This document shows, one piece after another, positions 1 through 5,342 of a DNA stretch of 7,502 bases. Position 1 is the first letter of the stretch. Each line of letters opens with the position of its first letter. Both the position numbers and the translations under genes were made by a program. Origin of the DNA: Flavobacteriales bacterium UBA5871 (GTDB taxonomy: Bacteria; Bacteroidota; Bacteroidia; Flavobacteriales_D; Crocinitomicaceae); the NCBI GenBank assembly GCA_002432085.1, contig DJFN01000021.1, forward strand, positions 10,498 through 17,999, in the 5' to 3' direction. A model generated the notes under the pieces. It was given only the letters and a program-made list of their open reading frames with translations. It was not told where the DNA came from and did not search any database.

Positions 1-308
1 CCCGGAGGTGGCAAACTGATACGAAATTCGATGTGACGACCACCGCTGTCATCATTGCTTTCCCGGTCAACGCTCCACGTACCGGTAGCTTCATGTGTTC
101 CGGTTACGAGCAATGTGCCATCGTCCATAAACGTAAAAACGTCGCCATTGAAATCCGATGTTTCATCCACGCCGTCATCCGTATATTGTGTGATCCTCCA
201 GGTCCCTTCCGTTACACTGGACTCGATCTTGCGGACCTGTCTTTTTTTACAGGATGCCAGGCCGACCAATCCCAAGATCAGCAACAGGCTGAGAATACTT
301 GTTTTCAT
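1..308 (-). CDS. Lipoprotein, lipocalin-like, C-terminus cut off by window edge
   Basis: Read on the minus strand from the ATG at 308, the frame stays open to the left edge and gives 102 residues of an incomplete protein. The N-terminus is a lipoprotein signal: MKT, then a Leu/Ile-rich stretch (residues 5-17), then the lipobox LASC with the acylated Cys at residue 20, followed by KKRQ. The mature part has GTW at residues 35-37, a predicted strand with TFMDDGTLLVTG (59-70) and a second GTW (76-78). This alternation of GTW and DDGT turns is common in small lipocalin-like Bacteroidota lipoproteins, but no family can be fixed from half a protein. The ATG at 308 was chosen because it places the signal peptide at the start; the same frame is open upstream to an ATG at 443, but that extension would bury the signal and cross a hairpin. 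Promoter evidence is weak: a TAGTTTCG box at 322-315. Function unknown; location probably the outer or inner membrane, facing the periplasm. Confidence 0.8.
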   Translation of the reverse strand, partial: MKTSILSLLLILGLVGLASCKKRQVRKIESSVTEGTWRITQYTDDGVDETSDFNGDVFTFMDDGTLLVTGTHEATGTWSVDRESNDDSGGRHIEFRISLPPP

Positions 309-380
309 GCTTTTCGAAACTACGATCAAGTTACGAAAGCGGCCGGTGCGGGAATGCCAAAAAAATCCAATTCTGAATGA

Positions 381-412
381 GGTGAAAAAGAAAAAGAGGG
401 AAAACCCCTCTT
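381..412 (-). terminator. Rho-independent terminator-like hairpin in the 309-592 gap
   Basis: Minus-strand reading gives a 7-bp stem, AAGAGGG (412-406) pairing with CCCTCTT (400-394), with a 5-nt loop GTTTT. It is followed by a T-rich tail TTTCTTTTTC (393-384). This fits an intrinsic terminator for the minus-strand operon that ends at 593, although it lies about 180 nt past that stop. It also separates that operon from the lipoprotein gene starting at 308. On the plus strand the hairpin is also followed by a pyrimidine-rich run, but no plus-strand gene ends here. Nothing else convincing was seen in the 284-bp gap. Confidence 0.5.
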
Positions 413-592
413 CTCTTCTTAGTGCGCTAACACCAATAATCATCGTCTCGTTTGTAGTAATTTTCTTTCCCTTCCAAACCTGTCCGGGAGCGACGATGTT
501 TACCTAACTTATTGAACCCAAAATTATGTTATAAGCCCTGCGGCGTTAAACTCATTTTATCTAAAGATGAACAGGGTTGGCAAAGGTTGGAA

Positions 593-2014
593 TCAGAACG
601 AAAATTTTGTCTGAATCCGAATACCGTGGATGTGATCGAAAGCTGCCGTCGGGCCTTCCAGGTTCGGGATCCACTGGTATTGAACGCCCAGCGAGATCTG
701 TTTGCCGATCGAAGGCAAAGTCAGCAAACGCACGTCAACACCGGTTGTAAGTCCCAGCTGAATGGCTTTGAAATTGTAAACATTGGTCACCGCGTTGTAC
801 TGGTTTTGTTCCAGTCCGTTCAGCACATTTGAGAACAGCAAGCCACCGTAAACGGTATAGCGACGGTACGAATAACCCACAGAGCTCGACAACTGGATGG
901 AATTAATGTGCTGACGCATATTCGTATAACGACCGTTATTGTACTTGCCCACATCCTGTGAATACTGGCTCATACCGAAAGCGTGGATGAGCTGTACAGG
1001 TCCCAGGCGGTGACGGAAGCTGATGTCGGCAGCCATACCGAAGCGCGGGCGGAAAGACGTCAGGCGCGATTGATCGGCTTCACGGAGCGACGACAGCTGA
1101 GTTCCCACCTGTATGGTCCACGGGGAAAAACGCGGTATCACACGGAAATGCTGCTCGGCCAGCGGTTGGATCGATGTATTCAGTCCTTTCACGTCAAGCG
1201 GATCGACCGTTGCGAGGATATCGGAAGCTGCATCCGGTTCTACGTTAGTATTATCAGTTGTCTGCTGCGATTGCTCGTCAGAAGAACGCGAACCTTCATT
1301 GTTAACGAGATCCTGCTGTTGCGTTCCAATTTGTTGTTCATCGGAAGGTAACTGCACATCGGTTTGCTGACGCGGCTCGTTGAATGGCTGTTCGGCAAGG
1401 AGATCATTCGTCGTACGATCCTGACCGGTTGTCTGATCCACATTATCAGGCGCAGCTGTGCGACCAGACGATTTCGAACCTTCCAGCAATGCTATTTCCG
1501 AAGAACGCTGCTCCTGAACAGGAACCGGCGTATCGTAAAGCGACGTAATCATAAACAGCATTGCAATCGTCGCTGCAATGAGCTTTGCAAACGGAATGCG
1601 GGTTGTAACCGGTAGCTCGAGTGTTTGCTGCAATTGTACCCAGACCTGCTCGATGGAAAGTGCATCGTTGAGCTTATTCCAGCCATCGTTTGCTGCAGCC
1701 GGCTGCCACGAATCATAAGAAGCGCGAAGCTCGGAATCCATGGTGTTGCTCGCATCCGGAATGGCGTGATCGAGACGGTTCCAGCCGTCAGCTTCCATTT
1801 CAGGCTCCCAGGTGTCGAAGGCGCTGCGCAGCTCATTGTCGACAGTGTTCGTCTGATCGACCATCGTCTGGTCAATACGGCTCCAGACGCTATCCAGCGA
1901 AAGGGATTCGTCGAGCTCCTTCCACTGATCGGCAGGCTCACCGGCATCCCAGTTGTTAAAGGCGTCACGCATGAACTCATCCTGATCGCCAGTATGTCGA
2001 CGTTCTTCACTCAT
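593..2014 (-). CDS. Dual membrane-spanning anti-sigma factor (Dma-like), outer-membrane beta-barrel C-terminus
   Basis: This 473-aa protein is probably the anti-sigma partner of the ECF sigma factor encoded just upstream. What is seen: an acidic, Trp-rich cytoplasmic N-terminus (1-135) with three related motifs (about 11-51, 58-86, 91-132); one hydrophobic helix (about 141-160, LIAATIAMLFMITSLY); a polar linker rich in Gln, Ser, Thr, Asp and Asn (about 161-290), probably disordered; and a C-terminal region (about 296-473) of alternating polar and hydrophobic strands ending TKFSF, with the terminal Phe typical of outer-membrane barrels. No ordinary signal peptide is present, so the helix at 141-160 is the inner-membrane anchor. 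The layout matches the dual membrane-spanning anti-sigma (Dma) proteins described in Bacteroides thetaiotaomicron, which link the outer membrane to a cytoplasmic sigma factor. Its ATG overlaps the sigma stop (ATGA, 2014-2011), implying translational coupling. The zinc-binding HxxxCxxC motif of classical ZAS anti-sigmas is absent. Sigma binding is inferred, not seen. Alternative: annotated only as a PorT-family or generic outer-membrane beta-barrel protein. Confidence 0.8.
   Translation of the reverse strand: MSEERRHTGDQDEFMRDAFNNWDAGEPADQWKELDESLSLDSVWSRIDQTMVDQTNTVDNELRSAFDTWEPEMEADGWNRLDHAIPDASNTMDSELRASYDSWQPAAANDGWNKLNDALSIEQVWVQLQQTLELPVTTRIPFAKLIAATIAMLFMITSLYDTPVPVQEQRSSEIALLEGSKSSGRTAAPDNVDQTTGQDRTTNDLLAEQPFNEPRQQTDVQLPSDEQQIGTQQQDLVNNEGSRSSDEQSQQTTDNTNVEPDAASDILATVDPLDVKGLNTSIQPLAEQHFRVIPRFSPWTIQVGTQLSSLREADQSRLTSFRPRFGMAADISFRHRLGPVQLIHAFGMSQYSQDVGKYNNGRYTNMRQHINSIQLSSSVGYSYRRYTVYGGLLFSNVLNGLEQNQYNAVTNVYNFKAIQLGLTTGVDVRLLTLPSIGKQISLGVQYQWIPNLEGPTAAFDHIHGIRIQTKFSF
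1619..1984 (-). repeat. Triplicated Trp motif in the anti-sigma N-terminus
   Basis: Three tandem protein repeats lie within the anti-sigma-like gene. The shared core is an E/D-x-x-(L/M)-R-x-(A/S)-(F/Y)-x-x-W segment, then 8-9 mostly polar residues, then a D-x-W-x-x-L segment. Copy A covers residues 11-51 and copy C residues 91-132. Both continue into a second element of the form L-S-(L/I)-(D/E)-x-V-W, ending in Q-T-(M/L). Copy B (58-86) has only the first element. The order is therefore full, half, full. One such motif resembles the single N-terminal segment common in Bacteroidota barrel-type anti-sigma proteins, so the copies probably arose by internal duplication. Confidence 0.75.
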
Positions 2015-2529
2015 GCGATCAGTTTTTGCTTTAACACGGTCCGTGCGTAATTGAGCTGGGATTTGGAAGTACCGACAGAGATTTCGAGCTCTTCGGCGAT
2101 TTCAGCATGCGACCAGCCTTCCAGCGCATACAGTTTGAGTACCAGGCCGGCTTTGGCCGGGAGCCGGTTGATTTCTTCGAGAATGGCCGCAAACGGAATG
2201 GCTTTTTCCATTTCCATTTCCGTTTCATCCACGTATGGAATTTCCGCCAATTGCGTGAAGGATTTGCGCTTGCGCAGTGCCTGCAGACAGCAGTTAACGG
2301 TTACGCGGCGCATCCAGCCTTCGAACGATCCGGAAAAATGGTACGATCCGATGTTTTTGAAAATATGCATGAATGCATCGTGGAGCATATCCTCGGCATC
2401 ATGCGTGTCGGCGCCATAAAGCTTGCACACCTTGAACAGGTCTTTCGAAAACGCGCGGTAGAGCTGTTCCTGTGCAGGACGTTCCCAGCGTACGCAGCCT
2501 TCGATGATATCGCGGTGTGCCTCCGACAT
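2011..2529 (-). CDS. ECF-family RNA polymerase sigma factor
   Basis: A 172-aa sigma-70 family protein of the extracytoplasmic function (group 4) type, which directs RNA polymerase core to a specific set of promoters. Domain sigma2 spans about residues 20-88: the D-A-E-D-M-L-H-D-A-F segment (44-53) is the core-binding and -10 helix, and F-E-G-W-M-R-R-V-T-V-N (69-79) is the conserved end of region 2. Domain sigma4 spans about 112-170 with L-P-A-K at 123-126 and a helix-turn-helix H-A-E-I-A-E-E-L-E-I-S (141-151) for the -35 element. A short Glu-rich linker (102-109) joins them; there is no sigma3 domain, and the length is normal for the group. The start at 2529 lies 2 nt after the upstream lipoprotein stop, and the stop overlaps the anti-sigma ATG by 4 nt, so the three genes form one operon. 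Its target promoters cannot be read from the window. The operon promoter itself looks like the housekeeping type. Confidence 0.95.
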   Translation of the reverse strand: MSEAHRDIIEGCVRWERPAQEQLYRAFSKDLFKVCKLYGADTHDAEDMLHDAFMHIFKNIGSYHFSGSFEGWMRRVTVNCCLQALRKRKSFTQLAEIPYVDETEMEMEKAIPFAAILEEINRLPAKAGLVLKLYALEGWSHAEIAEELEISVGTSKSQLNYARTVLKQKLIA

Positions 2530-2531
2530 GC

Positions 2532-3197
2532 TTATTCTTTGATCAGGGTTAAAGCGCTTTCGAGGTTGGCGTTGATCAGATCGAACAGCACGTGGTTGCC
2601 GCCGGAAGTTCCGTCGCGGATCACAACTGTTGGCTGACCGTCAACGGACGTTACCGAAGCGGCATTCCATTTATCTTCTGTAATATCGCTCATCAGACGC
2701 GACACGTCGATGCCGACTACCATGGTGTAATCTTTCTTTTTCTTCAGGGTGAAATCCGAACCGGTTGCAAATCGCAGCTGCAGCTCGGAGGTCCATTCAA
2801 CAACGAAAGGAATGTGATTTCCATTGACATTGCAGCTCCCTCTCAACACCAGGCAAGGTTGAACGGCATCGTCGACGTGCAGAATCGCTTCGAAATTGTC
2901 GTAATCTCCGACCGGAATATCCATGCTCATCGGCAGTGCGCCCTGACTGGAAAAAGTAACCATATAAGGTGGCAGCGACTGCTCGATATCCACCTCCGGA
3001 CCTTCGTAGCGAATGCCATGAACATCCAGCTTCGACGGATAAAAAGCTCCGGAAACCACGAACGGTTCGTAGGCATTCTGACCTCCGTTGTAGAAGTCCC
3101 ATTTAAAATTCAGGGAACAGGGTTGCTTGAGCTTGTATTTTTCACAGCCCGAAAATAAAAACCCGGTTACCAGTATTGCGATGACAAAACGCCACAT
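2532..3197 (-). CDS. Lipoprotein of unknown function, first gene of sigma/anti-sigma operon
   Basis: A 221-aa predicted lipoprotein. The N-terminus is MWRF followed by a hydrophobic run and the lipobox FSGC, with the acylated Cys at residue 18. The ATG at 3197 was chosen because it puts this signal at the N-terminus; the open frame continues upstream to 3317 but that would add 40 residues ahead of the signal and cross the promoter. The mature part looks all-beta, with three more Cys (27, 115, 122). A D-I-P-V-G-D-Y-D-N-F segment (93-102) resembles the turn in DUF4382-like or fimbrillin-like sandwich lipoproteins, but this is a weak resemblance and the family is not recognised. The last part (156-169, YTMVVGIDVSRLMS) is also a typical edge-strand pattern. 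It is followed 2 nt later by the sigma gene, so all three genes should be made together. By context it may sense or modulate the signal passed to the anti-sigma protein; this is inference. Confidence 0.88.
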   Translation of the reverse strand: MWRFVIAILVTGFLFSGCEKYKLKQPCSLNFKWDFYNGGQNAYEPFVVSGAFYPSKLDVHGIRYEGPEVDIEQSLPPYMVTFSSQGALPMSMDIPVGDYDNFEAILHVDDAVQPCLVLRGSCNVNGNHIPFVVEWTSELQLRFATGSDFTLKKKKDYTMVVGIDVSRLMSDITEDKWNAASVTSVDGQPTVVIRDGTSGGNHVLFDLINANLESALTLIKE

Positions 3198-3225
3198 TTT
3201 CACGATTTTAACCAATGATGCAGAA

Positions 3226-3233
3226 CAAATATA
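3226..3233 (-). promoter_or_regulatory. Promoter -7 box for the lipoprotein/sigma/anti-sigma operon
   Basis: The minus strand reads TATATTTG at 3233-3226, a perfect match to the Bacteroidota -7 consensus TAnnTTTG. It lies 28 nt upstream of the lipoprotein ATG at 3197, predicting a leader of roughly 20-25 nt. A clear -33 TTG/TTTG was not found at the expected 17-23 bp spacing; that stretch is A/T-rich. The leader has GTGAAAATG at the start codon and no strong Shine-Dalgarno sequence. Confidence 0.55.
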
Positions 3234-3262
3234 AAGGTTGTAAATTAAATCGTTTAGAATGA

Positions 3263-3289
3263 TTGTAAATAAGCAAATCCTTATCTTTG
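3263..3289 (+). promoter_or_regulatory. Promoter of the suf operon, TTG-N16-TATCTTTG
   Basis: TATCTTTG at 3282-3289 is a perfect TAnnTTTG -7 element, with a possible -33 TTG at 3263-3265 (16-bp spacer, at or just below the usual range). The last G of the box is only 5 nt before the sufS ATG at 3295. The expected transcription start therefore falls at or within about two bases of the start codon, which points to a leaderless or nearly leaderless mRNA. Together with the box on the opposite strand at 3226-3233 it makes this 97-bp gap a divergent promoter. Confidence 0.6.
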
Positions 3290-3294
3290 CATTC

Positions 3295-4530
3295 ATGACT
3301 GATACACTCAAACGCAAATTCAGTGTGCGTGAGATCCGGCAGGATTTTCCGGCATTACGCCAAACCGTATACGGTAAAAACCTGATCTACTTCGACAACG
3401 GTGCAACTTCGCAGAAACCGCAGCCCGTGCTGGATGCGATCAATCGTTATTACAGCAAGGACAATGCAAACATCCACCGCGGTGTGCATTTGCTGAGCCA
3501 GCAGGCAACTTCCGGCTACGAAGCTTCACGCAACTACATAAAGCAGTTCCTGAACGCGGCAGCATCGCAGGAAATTATTTTCACGAAGGGAACAACCGAC
3601 GGTATCAATCTGGTCGCAAGCTCGTTCGGGGAAACACTAAAAAAAGGCGATGAGATCCTGATTTCCGCCATGGAGCACCATTCGAATATCGTTCCGTGGC
3701 AAATGCTCTGCGAGCGAAAAGGACTAATGCTGAAAGTGATTCCGATCAACAGCCGCGGCGAGCTGAAAATGGACGTTTTCGAAACTTTGCTGAGCAACAA
3801 AACAAAGCTGGTGGCCATTACGCACATTTCCAATTCACTCGGAACCATTAACCCGGTAAAGGAAATCGTTGCCCAGGCGCATGCAGTCGGAGCGGTTGTG
3901 CTTGTGGATGGCGCACAAAGCATTCAGCACACGAAAATCGACGTACAGGACCTCGATTGCGACTTTTTCGTCTTCTCCGGCCACAAGGTTTTCGGTCCGA
4001 CGGGTATCGGCGTGCTTTACGGAAAAGAACATTTGCTCGACAGTATGCCTCCTTACCAGGGCGGCGGCGATATGATCGCAAAATGTACGTTCGAGAAAAC
4101 GACTTACAATGAGCTGCCGTTCAAATTCGAGGCCGGAACGCCGCATATTGCCGGTGGAATCTGTCTCGGAACTGCACTCGAATACCTGAACAGCTTCAAC
4201 ATCGACGAGATCGAAGCCTATGAGCGCGAGCTGGCCGATTATGCCCAGGATTTGCTTTCGACCTTTGAAGACGTAAAAGTGATCGGAACGGCCAAAAACA
4301 AAACCAGCGTGGTGGCGTTTGTTGTGGATAAAATTCACCCGTTCGATATCGGAACGCTGCTCGATAAGCAGGGAATCGCCGTTCGAACAGGCCACCACTG
4401 TACGCAGCCTTTGATGGATCACTACCAGATTCCGGGAACCGTGAGAGCTTCTTTTGCTTTCTACAACACCCGCGAAGAGATTGACACATTTATTGCAGCC
4501 GTGGAAAAGAGCATTTCCATGCTGCGCTAG
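3295..4530 (+). CDS. sufS: SufS-type cysteine desulfurase (class V aminotransferase, PLP enzyme)
   Basis: A 411-aa cytosolic enzyme that converts L-cysteine to L-alanine and passes the sulfur, as a persulfide, to SufE for Fe-S cluster assembly. The PLP-binding lysine is Lys231 in the motif SGHK (228-231), and the substrate/cofactor pocket shows E-H-H-S-N (127-131) and V-D-G-A-Q-S (204-209). The persulfide-forming cysteine is Cys369 in RTGHHCTQPLM (364-374), which identifies the SufS/type II group rather than IscS. Length is normal for the family. Start: the ATG at 3295 aligns with the usual SufS N-terminus. An in-frame ATG at 3259 would add 12 residues but lies upstream of the likely transcription start. 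The sufE gene follows after 9 nt and sufT after that. SufBCD genes, which in many Bacteroidota lie directly upstream, are absent here; instead a divergent lipoprotein gene sits upstream. Confidence 0.97.
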   Translation: MTDTLKRKFSVREIRQDFPALRQTVYGKNLIYFDNGATSQKPQPVLDAINRYYSKDNANIHRGVHLLSQQATSGYEASRNYIKQFLNAAASQEIIFTKGTTDGINLVASSFGETLKKGDEILISAMEHHSNIVPWQMLCERKGLMLKVIPINSRGELKMDVFETLLSNKTKLVAITHISNSLGTINPVKEIVAQAHAVGAVVLVDGAQSIQHTKIDVQDLDCDFFVFSGHKVFGPTGIGVLYGKEHLLDSMPPYQGGGDMIAKCTFEKTTYNELPFKFEAGTPHIAGGICLGTALEYLNSFNIDEIEAYERELADYAQDLLSTFEDVKVIGTAKNKTSVVAFVVDKIHPFDIGTLLDKQGIAVRTGHHCTQPLMDHYQIPGTVRASFAFYNTREEIDTFIAAVEKSISMLR

Positions 4531-4539
4531 GAATACAAC

Positions 4540-4953
4540 ATGAATATAGAAGCAAAACAGCAGGAGATCATTGACGAATTCGCGCTTTTCGACGATTGGA
4601 TGGAAAAGTACGAGCACATCATTGAGCTGGGAAAAGACCTTCCGCTGATTGAAGACGCGAAAAAAACAGACGACCGGCTCATCGAAGGATGTCAGTCGCG
4701 CGTGTGGCTAGACGCCGTAGTGGAGGACAACGCTATGCGCCTGACCGCCGATTCCGACGCCATCATTACGAAAGGCATTATCGGACTGCTGGTTCGCGTT
4801 CTGAACAACGAAACGCCGGAAAACATCGCCAAAGCCGATCTGCATTTTATCGGAGATATCGGTCTGGCCGAGCACCTTTCCCCTACCCGCGCCAACGGCC
4901 TGGCAAGCATGGTCAAAAAGATCAAGCTGCTGGCCTTAACAGCATTAGCATAA
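4540..4953 (+). CDS. sufE: SufE, sulfur acceptor and activator of SufS
   Basis: A 137-aa cytosolic protein that takes the persulfide sulfur from SufS and stimulates its desulfurase activity, then hands sulfur to the SufBCD scaffold. The acceptor Cys51 lies in L-I-E-G-C-Q-S-R-V-W (47-56), at the same residue number as in E. coli SufE. The family signature H-L-S-P-T-R-A-N-G-L (111-120) follows near the C-terminus. Length is normal. It begins 9 nt after the sufS stop and is followed 6 nt later by the DUF59 gene, so the three genes are very likely co-transcribed from the promoter before sufS. No strong ribosome-binding site is seen before the ATG (context GGAATACAAC). Confidence 0.96.
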   Translation: MNIEAKQQEIIDEFALFDDWMEKYEHIIELGKDLPLIEDAKKTDDRLIEGCQSRVWLDAVVEDNAMRLTADSDAIITKGIIGLLVRVLNNETPENIAKADLHFIGDIGLAEHLSPTRANGLASMVKKIKLLALTALA

Positions 4954-4959
4954 CAACAA

Positions 4960-5265
4960 ATGGAACAGCTGGAAGATAAAATAGTTACCGTTCTGAAAAC
5001 GATCTACGACCCGGAGATTCCCGTCGATATTTACGAACTGGGATTGATCTACGAGGTACGGATCGGGAAAGACGGTCATGTGGATATCGATATGACACTG
5101 ACATCGCCGAACTGTCCGGTAGCGGAATCCTTGCCAAAGGACGTGAAAGAAAAGATCGAAACGGTGGAAGGTGTGAGCTCGGCAGAAGTACACATCGTTT
5201 TCGACCCGCCGTGGGATAAGGACATGATGAGTGAAGAAGCGAAGCTCGAGCTCGGATTCCTTTAA
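4960..5265 (+). CDS. sufT: SufT, DUF59/MIP18-family Fe-S maturation protein
   Basis: A 101-aa single-domain DUF59 (MIP18) protein of the type found at the end of suf operons, where it helps load Fe-S clusters onto client proteins. Seen in the sequence: Y-D-P-E-I-P-V-D-I-Y-E-L-G-L-I-Y (16-31), the T-S-P-N-C-P-V segment (48-54) with the conserved Cys52, and the C-terminal F-D-P-P-W-D-K-D-M-M-S (81-91). All are diagnostic of the family, and the length matches the minimal domain. It starts 6 nt after sufE. Related DUF59 proteins also act in phenylacetate oxidation (PaaD), but the suf context favours SufT. No terminator was found right after it; a palindrome lies 8 nt downstream. Confidence 0.93.
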   Translation: MEQLEDKIVTVLKTIYDPEIPVDIYELGLIYEVRIGKDGHVDIDMTLTSPNCPVAESLPKDVKEKIETVEGVSSAEVHIVFDPPWDKDMMSEEAKLELGFL

Positions 5266-5266
5266 C

Positions 5267-5300
5267 AATTATCATCCGCCGCGGCGGATAGGAATTATCA
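5267..5300. repeat. Perfect 16-bp palindrome flanked by 8-bp direct repeats
   Basis: The sufT-fabF gap contains ATCCGCCGCGGCGGAT (5274-5289), which equals its own reverse complement over all 16 bases. The 8-mer AATTATCA occurs on both sides in the same orientation, at 5267-5274 and 5293-5300. No T-run follows, so it is not a typical intrinsic terminator. It may be a REP-like intergenic element or a dimeric protein-binding site. The remaining fabF leader holds a weak TAATTTTA box (5330-5337) with TTTA 17 bp upstream (5309-5312). Confidence 0.6.
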
Positions 5301-5308
5301 AGAAAGTC

Positions 5309-5337
5309 TTTACGGTAATTCGTGGTTCATAATTTTA
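5309..5337 (+). promoter_or_regulatory. Weak candidate fabF promoter
   Basis: TAATTTTA (5330-5337) matches TAnnTTTG at all but the last base. A TTTA (5309-5312) lies 17 bp upstream as a possible -33 element. The box ends 5 nt before the fabF ATG at 5343, the same tight arrangement as at sufS. If real, fabF would have its own near-leaderless transcript; otherwise fabF may be read through from the suf genes. Confidence 0.3.
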
Positions 5338-5342
5338 AGTGA

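Noticed and set aside
309..443. Open frame from an ATG at 443 continuous with the left-edge lipoprotein
   Set aside because: The 45 added codons run through the terminator hairpin and a poly-Phe stretch, and would displace the signal peptide.
55..507. 150-codon plus-strand open frame
   Set aside because: It is mostly the antisense of the lipoprotein and the hairpin region; no family features and no promoter.
1535..1594. Hydrophobic helix of the anti-sigma protein as a cleaved signal peptide of a shorter barrel protein
   Set aside because: The coding frame is continuous from 2014, the start overlaps the sigma stop in a coupled ATGA, and the N-terminal 140 residues carry ordered repeats, so the helix is better read as an internal membrane anchor.
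3259..3294. Upstream in-frame start for sufS adding 12 residues
   Set aside because: It lies upstream of the perfect -7 box, and the added residues (MIVNKQILIFAF) are not part of the SufS N-terminus.
3198..3317. Upstream in-frame start at 3317 for the minus-strand lipoprotein
   Set aside because: It would bury the lipobox at residue 58, cross both promoter boxes and overlap sufS.
3835..4617. 260-codon minus-strand open frame across sufS and sufE
   Set aside because: It is an antisense shadow of two well-conserved genes with no recognisable domain.
5274..5289. Palindrome after sufT as an intrinsic terminator
   Set aside because: The perfect stem has no loop spacer and no T-run on either side (it is followed by AGGAATTATC), so termination is not supported.
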